From: J088 sp003695505 [NCBI: Candidatus Dadabacteria bacterium]
GTDB lineage: Bacteria > J088
Direction of reading: 5' to 3'
Assembly (NCBI GenBank): GCA_003695505.1
Contig: RFIY01000086.1
Coordinates: forward strand, 1 to 5,509
DNA length: 5,509 bases
The first letter of the stretch is position 1, and each line of letters begins with the position of its first letter. Shown here piece after piece: positions 1 through 5,492 of this stretch. The notes beneath the pieces were generated by a model that saw only the letters and a program-made list of their open reading frames with translations, had not been told where the DNA came from and did no database searches. The position numbers were made by a program, and so were the translations under genes.

Positions 1-105
1 TACGCAGGGCACGCCCCGCCAGCCCAGATCGGCCGCCAGCATCAGCCCAACCGGTCCACCACCGACGATGCAGACGGGACGGTGCTCGTCGATTTCAACG
101 TGCAT
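1..105 (-). CDS. FAD-dependent aromatic-hydroxylase-type monooxygenase, N-terminal fragment (cut by window edge)
   Basis: Only the first 35 codons are in the window. The translation starts MHVEIDEHRPVCIVGGGPVG and continues LMLAADLGWRGVPCV. Residues 11-20 form a beta strand followed by GxGxxG (G15, G17, G20), the ADP-binding Rossmann motif that opens class A flavoprotein monooxygenases (FAD_binding_3; the MhpA, PHBH and PheA type). Such enzymes are cytosolic and use NAD(P)H and O2 to hydroxylate phenolic rings or similar substrates. The ATG overlaps the last 11 nt of the P450 gene and has no clear Shine-Dalgarno sequence, so it probably depends on translational coupling. A flavoprotein hydroxylase at the end of an operon with a putative ring-cleavage enzyme suggests it makes the dihydroxylated substrate. 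Substrate and total length cannot be seen; another FAD-dependent oxidoreductase with the same N-terminal motif cannot be excluded. Confidence 0.82.
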   Translation of the reverse strand, partial: MHVEIDEHRPVCIVGGGPVGLMLAADLGWRGVPCV

Positions 106-1576
106 GGACGATGACCGGCAAACGGTCGAAACCGAAAAAGCCGGCCCCCCAGTCGGTCACGCGTAACGCCGGCGGTGCATCACGATCGATCTCGATGCGT
201 TCGCATGTCGCAACCAGCGCTTCGAGCGCGATCTTTGCTTCGAGGCGTGCCAGCGGTGCGCCCAGACAATAGTGTGCACCGTGCCCGAACGTCATCGTCT
301 GCTTTGGATGGCGCTCCGGATCGAACGTGAACGGATTCTCGAATCGCGCTGCATCCACATTGGCGGCTCCAAGCAGTACAACGACGAGGCTGTTTTTGGG
401 GATGCGTACACCGGCAATCTCGGTATCAACTTTTGCCCGGCGAACGGTTCGCTGGATCGAAGCCTCGATACGCAACACCTCTTCCACGAAGCCAGGAATC
501 CGTTCCACATCCTGTCGCAACCAGGCGTACAGTTCGGGATGACGTGCGAGTAGTGCAACGGCATTGGCAAGCGTCGCTGCTGTCGTCTCATAGCCGGCGA
601 TCAACAGAAACAGCATGGTAATCATCATCTCGTGTCGGCTGAGCCTGCCGTCGCGGTGCCCCTCGATCAACAGGTCGACAACTTCATCCCCCGGCTTCGC
701 CATGTGGGCGTGAACAATATCCATGATCTCGTTCAGAAACGCGAGTACGGCACCAAGCCCCTGGGCCCGTTCGGCGGATGCCAGCATCGGCGGTGCCCAG
801 GCCGGACGACGAAACATCCGATTCGCCATGCGAACGGTGTCGATGGTGCCGCGCCAGCCCAGTTTACGGATCAGCCGGATCAACAACGGCACCTGCCCCA
901 TCCGGTAACGGAGAATCGCCAGCCGCTCCCGCCACGGCAAACGCGGCCGCACGGTGTCGGTACCGCCAAGCGGCAAAAAGGTTCGGTTTGCGGCTCGACC
1001 GCGCTGATAAAGCAGGTCGATGTGATCGCGAGGATAGCCAATGACCTCGGCGATCACCGTCAACGGAATCGGATTCGACCACATCTGGACCAGGTCACAT
1101 CGGCCAGCGTCGAGCAATGCCGCCGTACGCTGGCTGGCCACTTCGCGGATGACCGGTTCGAGCTTGCGGATGCCCTTTGGTGTAAACACCGCCTGCACCA
1201 CGTCTCGCATCCGGCGATGCGCCTGGCCTTCGAGGGCGACCATCAACGGTACCGGCTCGTCGTGAAAGATGTTGCCGGTAAACGTGTCGGTGTCGCGCAG
1301 CACGCGCTGCACGTCTTCGTAATGGCTGACGGCCCAGGCATTGCCCTCGCCTGGAATGGCGTAGACGCGTGGCGTCTGTCGGTGCAACCACTCGTACCAT
1401 GGCCACGGGCAGCGGCGCGGCGCCGGATCCAGGGGATCAAAGCGATCGACCCCGGTCGGCACACCATTCTCCAGACCTTTGATCCAGGTGCAATCACTAA
1501 ACGGATCGCGGACAATTGGTGCCGACGCCGCGGACACAGCCGCGACTGCGTCGGCATTCATCACGTCAGGCTGCAT
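95..1576 (-). CDS. Cytochrome P450, soluble bacterial type with enlarged middle region
   Basis: A 493-residue heme monooxygenase that would insert one oxygen atom from O2 into an organic substrate. Hallmarks in order: C-helix GQAHRRMRD with H120 and R124 (heme propionate contacts); I-helix AGYETT at 327-332 with the acid-Thr pair E330/T331; the ExxR pair E366/R369; and the heme loop FGHGAHYCLG at 430-439 with C437 as the iron thiolate ligand. There is no signal or membrane anchor, as in class I bacterial P450s that take electrons from ferredoxin; no redox partner gene is visible here. It is longer than the usual 400-420 residues because roughly 60 extra residues, rich in Arg and hydrophobics, lie between about 200 and 280. 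The start at 1576 is chosen because AGGAGG sits 6 nt upstream; the open frame extends further upstream but lies inside the FAH gene. It overlaps that gene by 11 nt and the next by 11 nt. The substrate and CYP family are not assignable by eye. Confidence 0.96.
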   Translation of the reverse strand: MQPDVMNADAVAAVSAASAPIVRDPFSDCTWIKGLENGVPTGVDRFDPLDPAPRRCPWPWYEWLHRQTPRVYAIPGEGNAWAVSHYEDVQRVLRDTDTFTGNIFHDEPVPLMVALEGQAHRRMRDVVQAVFTPKGIRKLEPVIREVASQRTAALLDAGRCDLVQMWSNPIPLTVIAEVIGYPRDHIDLLYQRGRAANRTFLPLGGTDTVRPRLPWRERLAILRYRMGQVPLLIRLIRKLGWRGTIDTVRMANRMFRRPAWAPPMLASAERAQGLGAVLAFLNEIMDIVHAHMAKPGDEVVDLLIEGHRDGRLSRHEMMITMLFLLIAGYETTAATLANAVALLARHPELYAWLRQDVERIPGFVEEVLRIEASIQRTVRRAKVDTEIAGVRIPKNSLVVVLLGAANVDAARFENPFTFDPERHPKQTMTFGHGAHYCLGAPLARLEAKIALEALVATCERIEIDRDAPPALRVTDWGAGFFGFDRLPVIVHAR

Positions 1577-2567
1577 CAGAGACCTCCTGCATCCGTTCCG
1601 GTTCAGACGCCACGATTCGATTCTCCAGACGCCCGATCCCGTCGATCTCGATTCGAACGCGATCGCCCGGTTTGAGGAATCGTTGTGACTCCAGTCCACA
1701 GCCGCCCGCCGGCACGCCGGTGGCAATCAACTGCCCCGGCACAAGCGCCTCTGTCCGGGACGACTCGACCAGCAATGCGTCGATGGTATGCGACATACCG
1801 CTGGTAGAAGCCGCACCGGCCAGTTCACCATTGACCCAGACGCGCATATCGATGCCATGTGGATCGCCCAGTTCGTCGGGCGTTACGATCCAGGGCCCGA
1901 TCGCATTGCCATACTCGAAGTCCTTTCCCTTCAGCGGCCCCACCCGTCCGCGCAAGAGTTCGCGGATCAGTACATCGCGGGCGGAAAAATCATTGAATAT
2001 CGTGTAGCCAAAAATATAGCCTCGCGCATCGCCCGGCTCGATATCCATACCTCTTTGACCGACGATCAAAGCCAGCTCCATTTCGTAGTCCAGCATCTCC
2101 GTGTGTTTTGGATACGGTAGCTCGTCATCCGGACCGATCAGGGAAGTTGGATTCCCCTTGTAGTACGTCGGCTTTTGATACCACGACTTTGGTAAACGGA
2201 TCAATCCGCCGCGCCGAGCCAGCCGGGCCAGCCACGGGTGGACACGCATCGCCAATACCGCCTCCAGCGAGCGCTGCATGTGCGCTTCATATACCGAATA
2301 GCAATGCATTTTCGGCACCCGGCTCAGCGGCGCGCAGAGGCGGACCTCGTCAAACGGGATAACCGGCAACGAAGCGGGATCTTCGCTGGCCACGGCGCCT
2401 TCGAGGATGCTCCACAAGTCCGGTCCCCGTTCGATCACCGACAACAACGTCGAGGCCGGCCGCACCTTCATCTGTCGACACAGGCGTGGAATATCGACAA
2501 TATGGCGGTCGTCCAGCAGCAGGCCCGGTCTTGGAGCGCCGTGACGTTGGTATGTCAGATACTTCAC
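1566..2567 (-). CDS. Fumarylacetoacetate hydrolase (FAH) family protein
   Basis: A 333-residue member of the FAH superfamily, metal-dependent cytosolic enzymes that hydrolyse, hydrate, isomerise or decarboxylate keto-enol acids, typically the products of aromatic ring cleavage. The catalytic domain shows DYEMELALIVG (metal ligands E162 and E164), GYTIFNDFSARD (D193, matching the third acidic ligand of FAH), the GPLKGKDF stretch with K215 near the position of the catalytic lysine, GPWIVTPDEL, and the C-terminal TGVPAGG...FLKPGDRV...GIGRLENRI pattern. About 80 N-terminal residues form the smaller domain seen in FAH-type proteins. The GTG start at 2567 is preferred because GGAG lies 6 nt upstream and because GTGA overlaps the stop of the VOC gene by 4 nt; an upstream in-frame extension would run through that gene. 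With the VOC protein next to it, it probably processes a ring-cleavage product. Hydrolase, hydratase or isomerase activity cannot be separated from sequence alone. Confidence 0.93.
   Translation of the reverse strand: MKYLTYQRHGAPRPGLLLDDRHIVDIPRLCRQMKVRPASTLLSVIERGPDLWSILEGAVASEDPASLPVIPFDEVRLCAPLSRVPKMHCYSVYEAHMQRSLEAVLAMRVHPWLARLARRGGLIRLPKSWYQKPTYYKGNPTSLIGPDDELPYPKHTEMLDYEMELALIVGQRGMDIEPGDARGYIFGYTIFNDFSARDVLIRELLRGRVGPLKGKDFEYGNAIGPWIVTPDELGDPHGIDMRVWVNGELAGAASTSGMSHTIDALLVESSRTEALVPGQLIATGVPAGGCGLESQRFLKPGDRVRIEIDGIGRLENRIVASEPERMQEVSDAA
1583..1588 (-). promoter_or_regulatory. Ribosome binding site of the P450 gene
   Basis: The minus strand reads AGGAGG followed by 6 nt and then ATG at 1576-1574. 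It lies inside the 3' end of the FAH-family gene and decides the P450 start over the longer in-frame extension. Confidence 0.85.
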
Positions 2568-3211
2568 AGCGTTCTCCAGTTGATCGCACGCATGCCCGCG
2601 ATACGGCGCTTTCCGCTGGGCCAGGCTGCGCCCTGACGCTTGAGTTCTTTTTCCGGCACTCCGGCACGCAATTGCTGCAACATCAGATCGGGGTCGAAAT
2701 TGACCCCGAGATTGTTTTTTTCGAACTCCCCACTCGCAAACCACTGCTGAAGTTCTTCTGCCGTATCGAAATTGTCCACTTGCAGTTCCAGGCGATTGCC
2801 ATCCGGATCCTCATAGTAGAGCACCGTCGTCGTACCATGGTTGGTCGCCCAGAGCGTCTGGTAACCGGCCGCCTTCATTCGTTCATAGACTCGCATCAAC
2901 TGATGCAGGTTCTCGAAGGTATATGCGACGTGGTCGATACCGTAGAACTTGCGTCCGATCCGGTTGAAGTGACTGAGCAACCGCAAGGGGCGCGGCATCC
3001 GAATGATCGCGATGCGGTGATGTTCGTGATCGTACGTCAGAAAACAGAACCGCCGATTGGCGAAGGCAATTTCCGCGCCAAACATCGTCCGATAAAATCG
3101 GATCGCCTCGTGAAAACGCGCTGTTCTGACGACCAGATGCGCCATCTGTTTGGGAGCCAGCTCCGATCGGAATACGCCGAGCTGGTCTGTGGCAAGTGTC
3201 GGCTCAGCCAT
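2564..3211 (-). CDS. VOC-superfamily protein, type I extradiol dioxygenase-like
   Basis: A 215-residue cytosolic protein with one vicinal-oxygen-chelate domain (about residues 20-150) built from paired beta-alpha-beta-beta-beta units. Metal ligands are H25 (MAHLVVRT), H94 (GIDHVAYTF) and E142 (NRLELQVDNF). The spacings of 69 and 48 residues are close to those of the His-His-Glu iron site of two-domain BphC (H146, H210, E260), and H125 and Y132/Y133 in the NHGTTTVLYYEDPDGN stretch sit where second-shell residues are expected. This favours Fe(II)-dependent cleavage of a catechol-type ring over glyoxalase or antibiotic-binding roles. It differs from BphC in having a single VOC domain plus a C-terminal tail of about 65 residues (GVNFDPDLM...LRAGVPEKEL). 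ATG at 3211 is chosen over a TTG two codons upstream because AGGAGG lies 6 nt before it. It starts 15 nt after the MDR gene and overlaps the FAH gene by 4 nt. The activity is inferred. Confidence 0.9.
   Translation of the reverse strand: MAEPTLATDQLGVFRSELAPKQMAHLVVRTARFHEAIRFYRTMFGAEIAFANRRFCFLTYDHEHHRIAIIRMPRPLRLLSHFNRIGRKFYGIDHVAYTFENLHQLMRVYERMKAAGYQTLWATNHGTTTVLYYEDPDGNRLELQVDNFDTAEELQQWFASGEFEKNNLGVNFDPDLMLQQLRAGVPEKELKRQGAAWPSGKRRIAGMRAINWRTL
2574..2577 (-). promoter_or_regulatory. Ribosome binding site of the FAH-family gene
   Basis: GGAG on the minus strand lies 6 nt before the GTG start at 2567-2565. It sits within the last codons of the VOC gene and supports the GTG start, which overlaps the upstream stop codon as GTGA. 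Confidence 0.6.
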
Positions 3212-3217
3212 ATACAA

Positions 3218-3223
3218 CCTCCT
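3218..3223 (-). promoter_or_regulatory. Ribosome binding site of the VOC gene
   Basis: AGGAGG on the minus strand, 6 nt before ATG 3211-3209. It fills the 15-nt gap after the MDR stop and favours this ATG over the TTG at 3217, which would abut the site. Confidence 0.85.
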
Positions 3224-3226
3224 GCT

Positions 3227-4318
3227 TCATTGTTCACCCCGGTTTGCACTGGCGGGATCCGCCAGCAACGCCTCTTCATCGCCGATGTCAATCATCACCT
3301 TGCCGCGACCGTGCCCGCGTTCGCAGTCCTGCTGGGCCGCGGCAACCTGTTCCAGCGGGTAACGGCTGCGAATCACGGGCCGAAGCAAACCGTCATCCAC
3401 ATAGCTGGCCAGCTCCGCCAGCGTACGTCCGTCGGGCTGGAACAGGATCCAGTGGTATCTTCGCGCGTGTACCGCGCGCTGCCACAAGGCCGTGCTCCAG
3501 TACAGACCGCCAGCGAGCACGAGACCGGGACGCGCTCCGAGTAACGTCGCCAGGTGCATGACTGGGGTAATCAACGTCACATAGGTGCCCCCGCGCCGCA
3601 GGATACGAAGATGCGGCCGCTCATCCCACCGTGGCGGATCCGGTGCGAGGGTATTGAACACCACGTCGTAGTCACGGCATACCTGGTCGAATTGCTCCCG
3701 GGTGTAGTCCACGACCTGCGTCGCGCCCAGCTCGCGCAGAAACGAAACGTTGCCGGTGCTGCATGTCGAGCCGATCTCATGTCCCCAGGCCACTGCAAGC
3801 TGGATCGCGATCGACCCAACCCCGCCGGCGCCAGCGTGTACGAAGAGCCGCTGACCGCGCACGCGATGGAGGCCGGCGGACTCCGCAAGCGCCTGCCAGA
3901 CGACTCGGCCAGCATAAGGCAGCGCTGCCGCATCACGCAGCGGGATACGGGTCGGCGCATGGGCAACCCAGTCGGCAGGCAGCCTTACCCGCTCCGCATA
4001 GGCCCCCTGTCGCCACGGAGGCACGGCCGCCCAGACCCGGTCGCCGACGCGAAAACGATCCACGCCCGCGCCAACGGCCGACACAATTCCCGCAACGTCA
4101 CAACCGAGCACCCGTGGAAATCCCGGCGCACCGTAGCGGCGCAGCAGCGGATCACCGTACCCCTGGCGCACGAGGCAATCGACCGGATTGACCCCGGCGG
4201 CCACAACCGCGATCTCTACATCCGTGTCTCCGAGTGGAGGCAATATAAAATCGCTCACAACGCGAACGCCATCTGCGGCGTCTTCGAACTGGTCAATGAT
4301 GGCTGCACGGCAGGTCAT
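3227..4318 (-). CDS. Zinc-independent MDR NADPH oxidoreductase (quinone oxidoreductase / RTN4IP1-like)
   Basis: A 363-residue medium-chain dehydrogenase/reductase without structural or catalytic zinc ligands. The N-terminal GroES-like domain carries AAGVNPVDCLVRQG (40-53), FPRVLGCDVAGIV (67-79) and VGDRVWA (91-97). The nucleotide-binding domain has HAGAGGVGSIAIQLA (161-175), the typical NADPH-binding glycine loop of quinone oxidoreductases, then DYDVVFNTL (216-224). The C-terminal GRGKVMIDI (337-345) matches the HxxGKxVL-type ending of the family. Such enzymes reduce quinones or the C=C bond of enones with NADPH, in the cytosol. As first gene of the operon, about 25 nt from the predicted transcription start, it may reduce a pathway intermediate or detoxify a reactive quinone or enone. 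ATG 4318 is chosen because homologous sequence begins there; upstream residues read as non-coding, and no good Shine-Dalgarno sequence precedes it. The substrate is unknown. Confidence 0.93.
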   Translation of the reverse strand: MTCRAAIIDQFEDAADGVRVVSDFILPPLGDTDVEIAVVAAGVNPVDCLVRQGYGDPLLRRYGAPGFPRVLGCDVAGIVSAVGAGVDRFRVGDRVWAAVPPWRQGAYAERVRLPADWVAHAPTRIPLRDAAALPYAGRVVWQALAESAGLHRVRGQRLFVHAGAGGVGSIAIQLAVAWGHEIGSTCSTGNVSFLRELGATQVVDYTREQFDQVCRDYDVVFNTLAPDPPRWDERPHLRILRRGGTYVTLITPVMHLATLLGARPGLVLAGGLYWSTALWQRAVHARRYHWILFQPDGRTLAELASYVDDGLLRPVIRSRYPLEQVAAAQQDCERGHGRGKVMIDIGDEEALLADPASANRGEQ

Positions 4319-4324
4319 AACAAA

Positions 4325-4341
4325 TGAAACTTTTTGGCTTG
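4325..4341. repeat. Copy of a 17-nt operator-like element (one half degenerate)
   Basis: TGAAAC-TTTTT-GGCTTG lies just after the predicted operon transcription start. It matches the palindrome at 5493-5509 (TGATAC-TTTTT-GTTTCA) at 12 of 17 positions; the shared core ATGAWACTTTTTG (4324-4336) matches 12 of 13. The left half-site and T-tract agree, while the right half does not, so it is a candidate half-site rather than a full operator. Confidence 0.3.
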
Positions 4342-4349
4342 TTTGTTTT

Positions 4350-4378
4350 ACATTATCAGACAGACACCTCCGCGTCAA
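4350..4378 (-). promoter_or_regulatory. Sigma70-type promoter of the catabolic operon
   Basis: On the minus strand TTGACG (4378-4373) is followed by a 17-nt spacer and TAATGT (4355-4350, within TGATAATGT). This gives a predicted transcription start near 4343 and a leader of about 25 nt before the MDR ATG at 4318. The -35 matches 5 of 6 consensus bases. It lies in the divergent tetR intergenic region, where local or TetR repression would act. Confidence 0.65.
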
Positions 4379-4393
4379 GCTCACCCTCAACGT

Positions 4394-4446
4394 GCACAAA
4401 ACGGTGATTTCCGCGATAGTATCAAAAGAATAAAAACGTATTGTGC
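4394..4446. promoter_or_regulatory. Candidate operator: long-range inverted repeat in the divergent promoter region
   Basis: GCACAAAACG (4394-4403) and CGTATTGTGC (4437-4446) are inverted copies with one mismatch in ten, 43 bp apart centre to centre, about four helical turns. The arms flank the region where the tetR promoter should be: the left arm overlaps a weak tetR -35-like TGCACA (4393-4398), paired at 16 nt with GATAGT (4415-4420), itself part of the small palindrome GATAGTATC. A dimeric regulator bound at both arms could control both directions. It could be chance in AT-rich DNA. Confidence 0.35.
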
Positions 4447-4465
4447 CGATTGGTTTTATTTCGGA

Positions 4466-5077
4466 ATGCCCACCAAGTCCATAAACAAAACAACGAAACG
4501 ATCCCAACGCAAACGCCGGGACATCATGGCCGCGGCGCGCGAACTGTTCTCGACCCGGGGATATCACGGCACCAATATGCGCGACCTGGCCGCTATGGCT
4601 CACGTTTCTACCGCGACCCTGTATGCGAATTTCGAAACCAAGGTTGACCTGCTCGACGCACTGATCCAGGAAGCACTCGCCGAAGCATTCGATGCCGCAA
4701 CAACTGCGATGCAGACCCAGTGCGATCCCGTCGCCAGGCTACTTGCCGGTATCCGCGCCTTCGACGAGTACGTCCTGAAAGACAGTTTTCTGCGCCAGGT
4801 CGTTGCGTACCGGACGGTCATCAGCGAAGTCGACGCCCAGCGGCGCGGCGCCGAGATCGAAGCCGCGATCGATCGTGCCGGTACAGCGATGATTCAGGCC
4901 GCAATCGACGCCGGCGCGCTCCCCATCGACGACGCCGAGGCGCTCAATCTGCTGTTTCGTCTTTGCCTGCAGGGCTGGGTCATGGTCGAGGCGGTCAAGG
5001 ATGAACCAATCCCGTTCGAGCGCCTGTTCGGCATACTGGAAACGCTGATTCGCGGTACCGCCGAATCCACACGGTAA
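4466..5077 (+). CDS. TetR/AcrR-family transcriptional regulator
   Basis: A 203-residue TetR-type regulator, normally a homodimeric repressor released from DNA by a small-molecule ligand. The basic N-terminus (KRSQRKRRD) leads into the helix-turn-helix domain at about 18-62: RDIMAAARELFSTRGYHGT, then MRDLAAMAHVSTATLYANF with recognition helix residues 47-56, then KVDLLDAL. Residues 70-200 form the variable all-helical ligand and dimerisation domain, which gives no ligand clue by eye. Family length is typical. ATG 4466 is chosen because the family-conserved part follows shortly after it and no other ATG lies upstream in frame; the Shine-Dalgarno sequence is weak (CGGA close to the start), which suits low expression. 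It is divergent from the operon with 147 nt between start codons, so it most likely represses that operon and itself. No intrinsic terminator is evident after its stop. Confidence 0.95.
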   Translation: MPTKSINKTTKRSQRKRRDIMAAARELFSTRGYHGTNMRDLAAMAHVSTATLYANFETKVDLLDALIQEALAEAFDAATTAMQTQCDPVARLLAGIRAFDEYVLKDSFLRQVVAYRTVISEVDAQRRGAEIEAAIDRAGTAMIQAAIDAGALPIDDAEALNLLFRLCLQGWVMVEAVKDEPIPFERLFGILETLIRGTAESTR

Positions 5078-5451
5078 TCCGCCTGTGATCGGGCAGAACG
5101 TCACTCGCCGGGCGCCGCGCCGACAGTCGTTGTAATCCACAGTTGCGCAACCGCGTCCTGGGAAACGATCGTCGCGGCACCACCACACCCCTGTCACGCC
5201 ACCCAGCGCAACGGTACACCAGACCGCCGCTCCCTCTCGAATGGCCATAACAATAGATCGGCCGCGTCAGGGTTCGCTGCGGCGGTGGGGGTTGATGGCC
5301 GCCCCACTGAACACTCGGCCCGCGAGCGCACGACGAAGCGATGCTGCGTTTCGCGGAATCGCGATCAATGACGCGTACAGCACACCACACGCCTTGATCC
5401 GCAGCTACCGTACACGCAACGGATGATGCAACACGGCGATCGCGTAACCAA
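5078..5451. other. Gene-poor stretch after tetR
   Basis: No open frame here shows recognisable protein motifs; frames on both strands are short or are low-complexity, arginine/proline-rich readings of GC-rich DNA. There is no tRNA-like fold and no clear hairpin plus T-run terminator for tetR. A perfect 10-bp palindrome GTTGCGCAAC lies at 5142-5151, and GGCGG/CCGCC arms around 5281-5304 could pair but have no T-run. It may be the 5' regulatory region of the next gene or the eroded remains of a lost one. Confidence 0.5.
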
Positions 5452-5480
5452 TTGACAGCGGTGTTCCGCGCTGCTAAACT
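5452..5480 (+). promoter_or_regulatory. Strong sigma70-type promoter reading out of the right edge
   Basis: A perfect TTGACA (5452-5457) is followed by a 17-nt spacer and TAAACT (5475-5480, 4 of 6 matches to TATAAT). Predicted transcription start is near 5487, heading right. The gene it serves lies outside the window; an ATG at 5492 opens a frame to the end, but it would leave an almost leaderless message, so it is not called as a gene. Confidence 0.6.
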
Positions 5481-5485
5481 TAGCA
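5472..5485. promoter_or_regulatory. Palindrome across the -10 box (candidate operator)
   Basis: TGCTAA-AC-TTAGCA is an inverted repeat with perfect 6-bp arms and a 2-bp centre. It covers the whole -10 box of the promoter at 5452-5480, a position where a bound repressor would block RNA polymerase. Confidence 0.4.
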
Positions 5486-5492
5486 AAACATA

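Noticed and set aside
632-1675. A 347-codon plus-strand open frame opposite the P450 gene
   Set aside because: It lies antisense to the P450, which has every family motif; the translation is arginine/histidine/proline-rich without recognisable domains, a typical shadow in GC-rich DNA.
1577-1726. N-terminal extension of the P450 frame by 50 codons
   Set aside because: It lies inside the FAH coding sequence, reads as unrelated residues, and the AGGAGG 6 nt before ATG 1576 marks the real start.
2568-2744. N-terminal extension of the FAH-family frame by 59 codons
   Set aside because: It lies inside the VOC gene; the GTG at 2567 with GGAG upstream gives a normal family length and a classic GTGA stop/start overlap.
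2486-3544. A 352-codon plus-strand open frame opposite the VOC and MDR genes
   Set aside because: It spans the antisense of two well-supported genes and their junction, and its translation shows no family motif.
4319-4603. N-terminal extension of the MDR frame across the intergenic region and into tetR
   Set aside because: It would run antisense over the tetR start and the promoter; family sequence begins at ATG 4318.
4739-5486. Minus-strand open frames of 163-169 codons at the right end
   Set aside because: One is mostly antisense to tetR and both lack recognisable domains and good ribosome sites; not supportable as genes.
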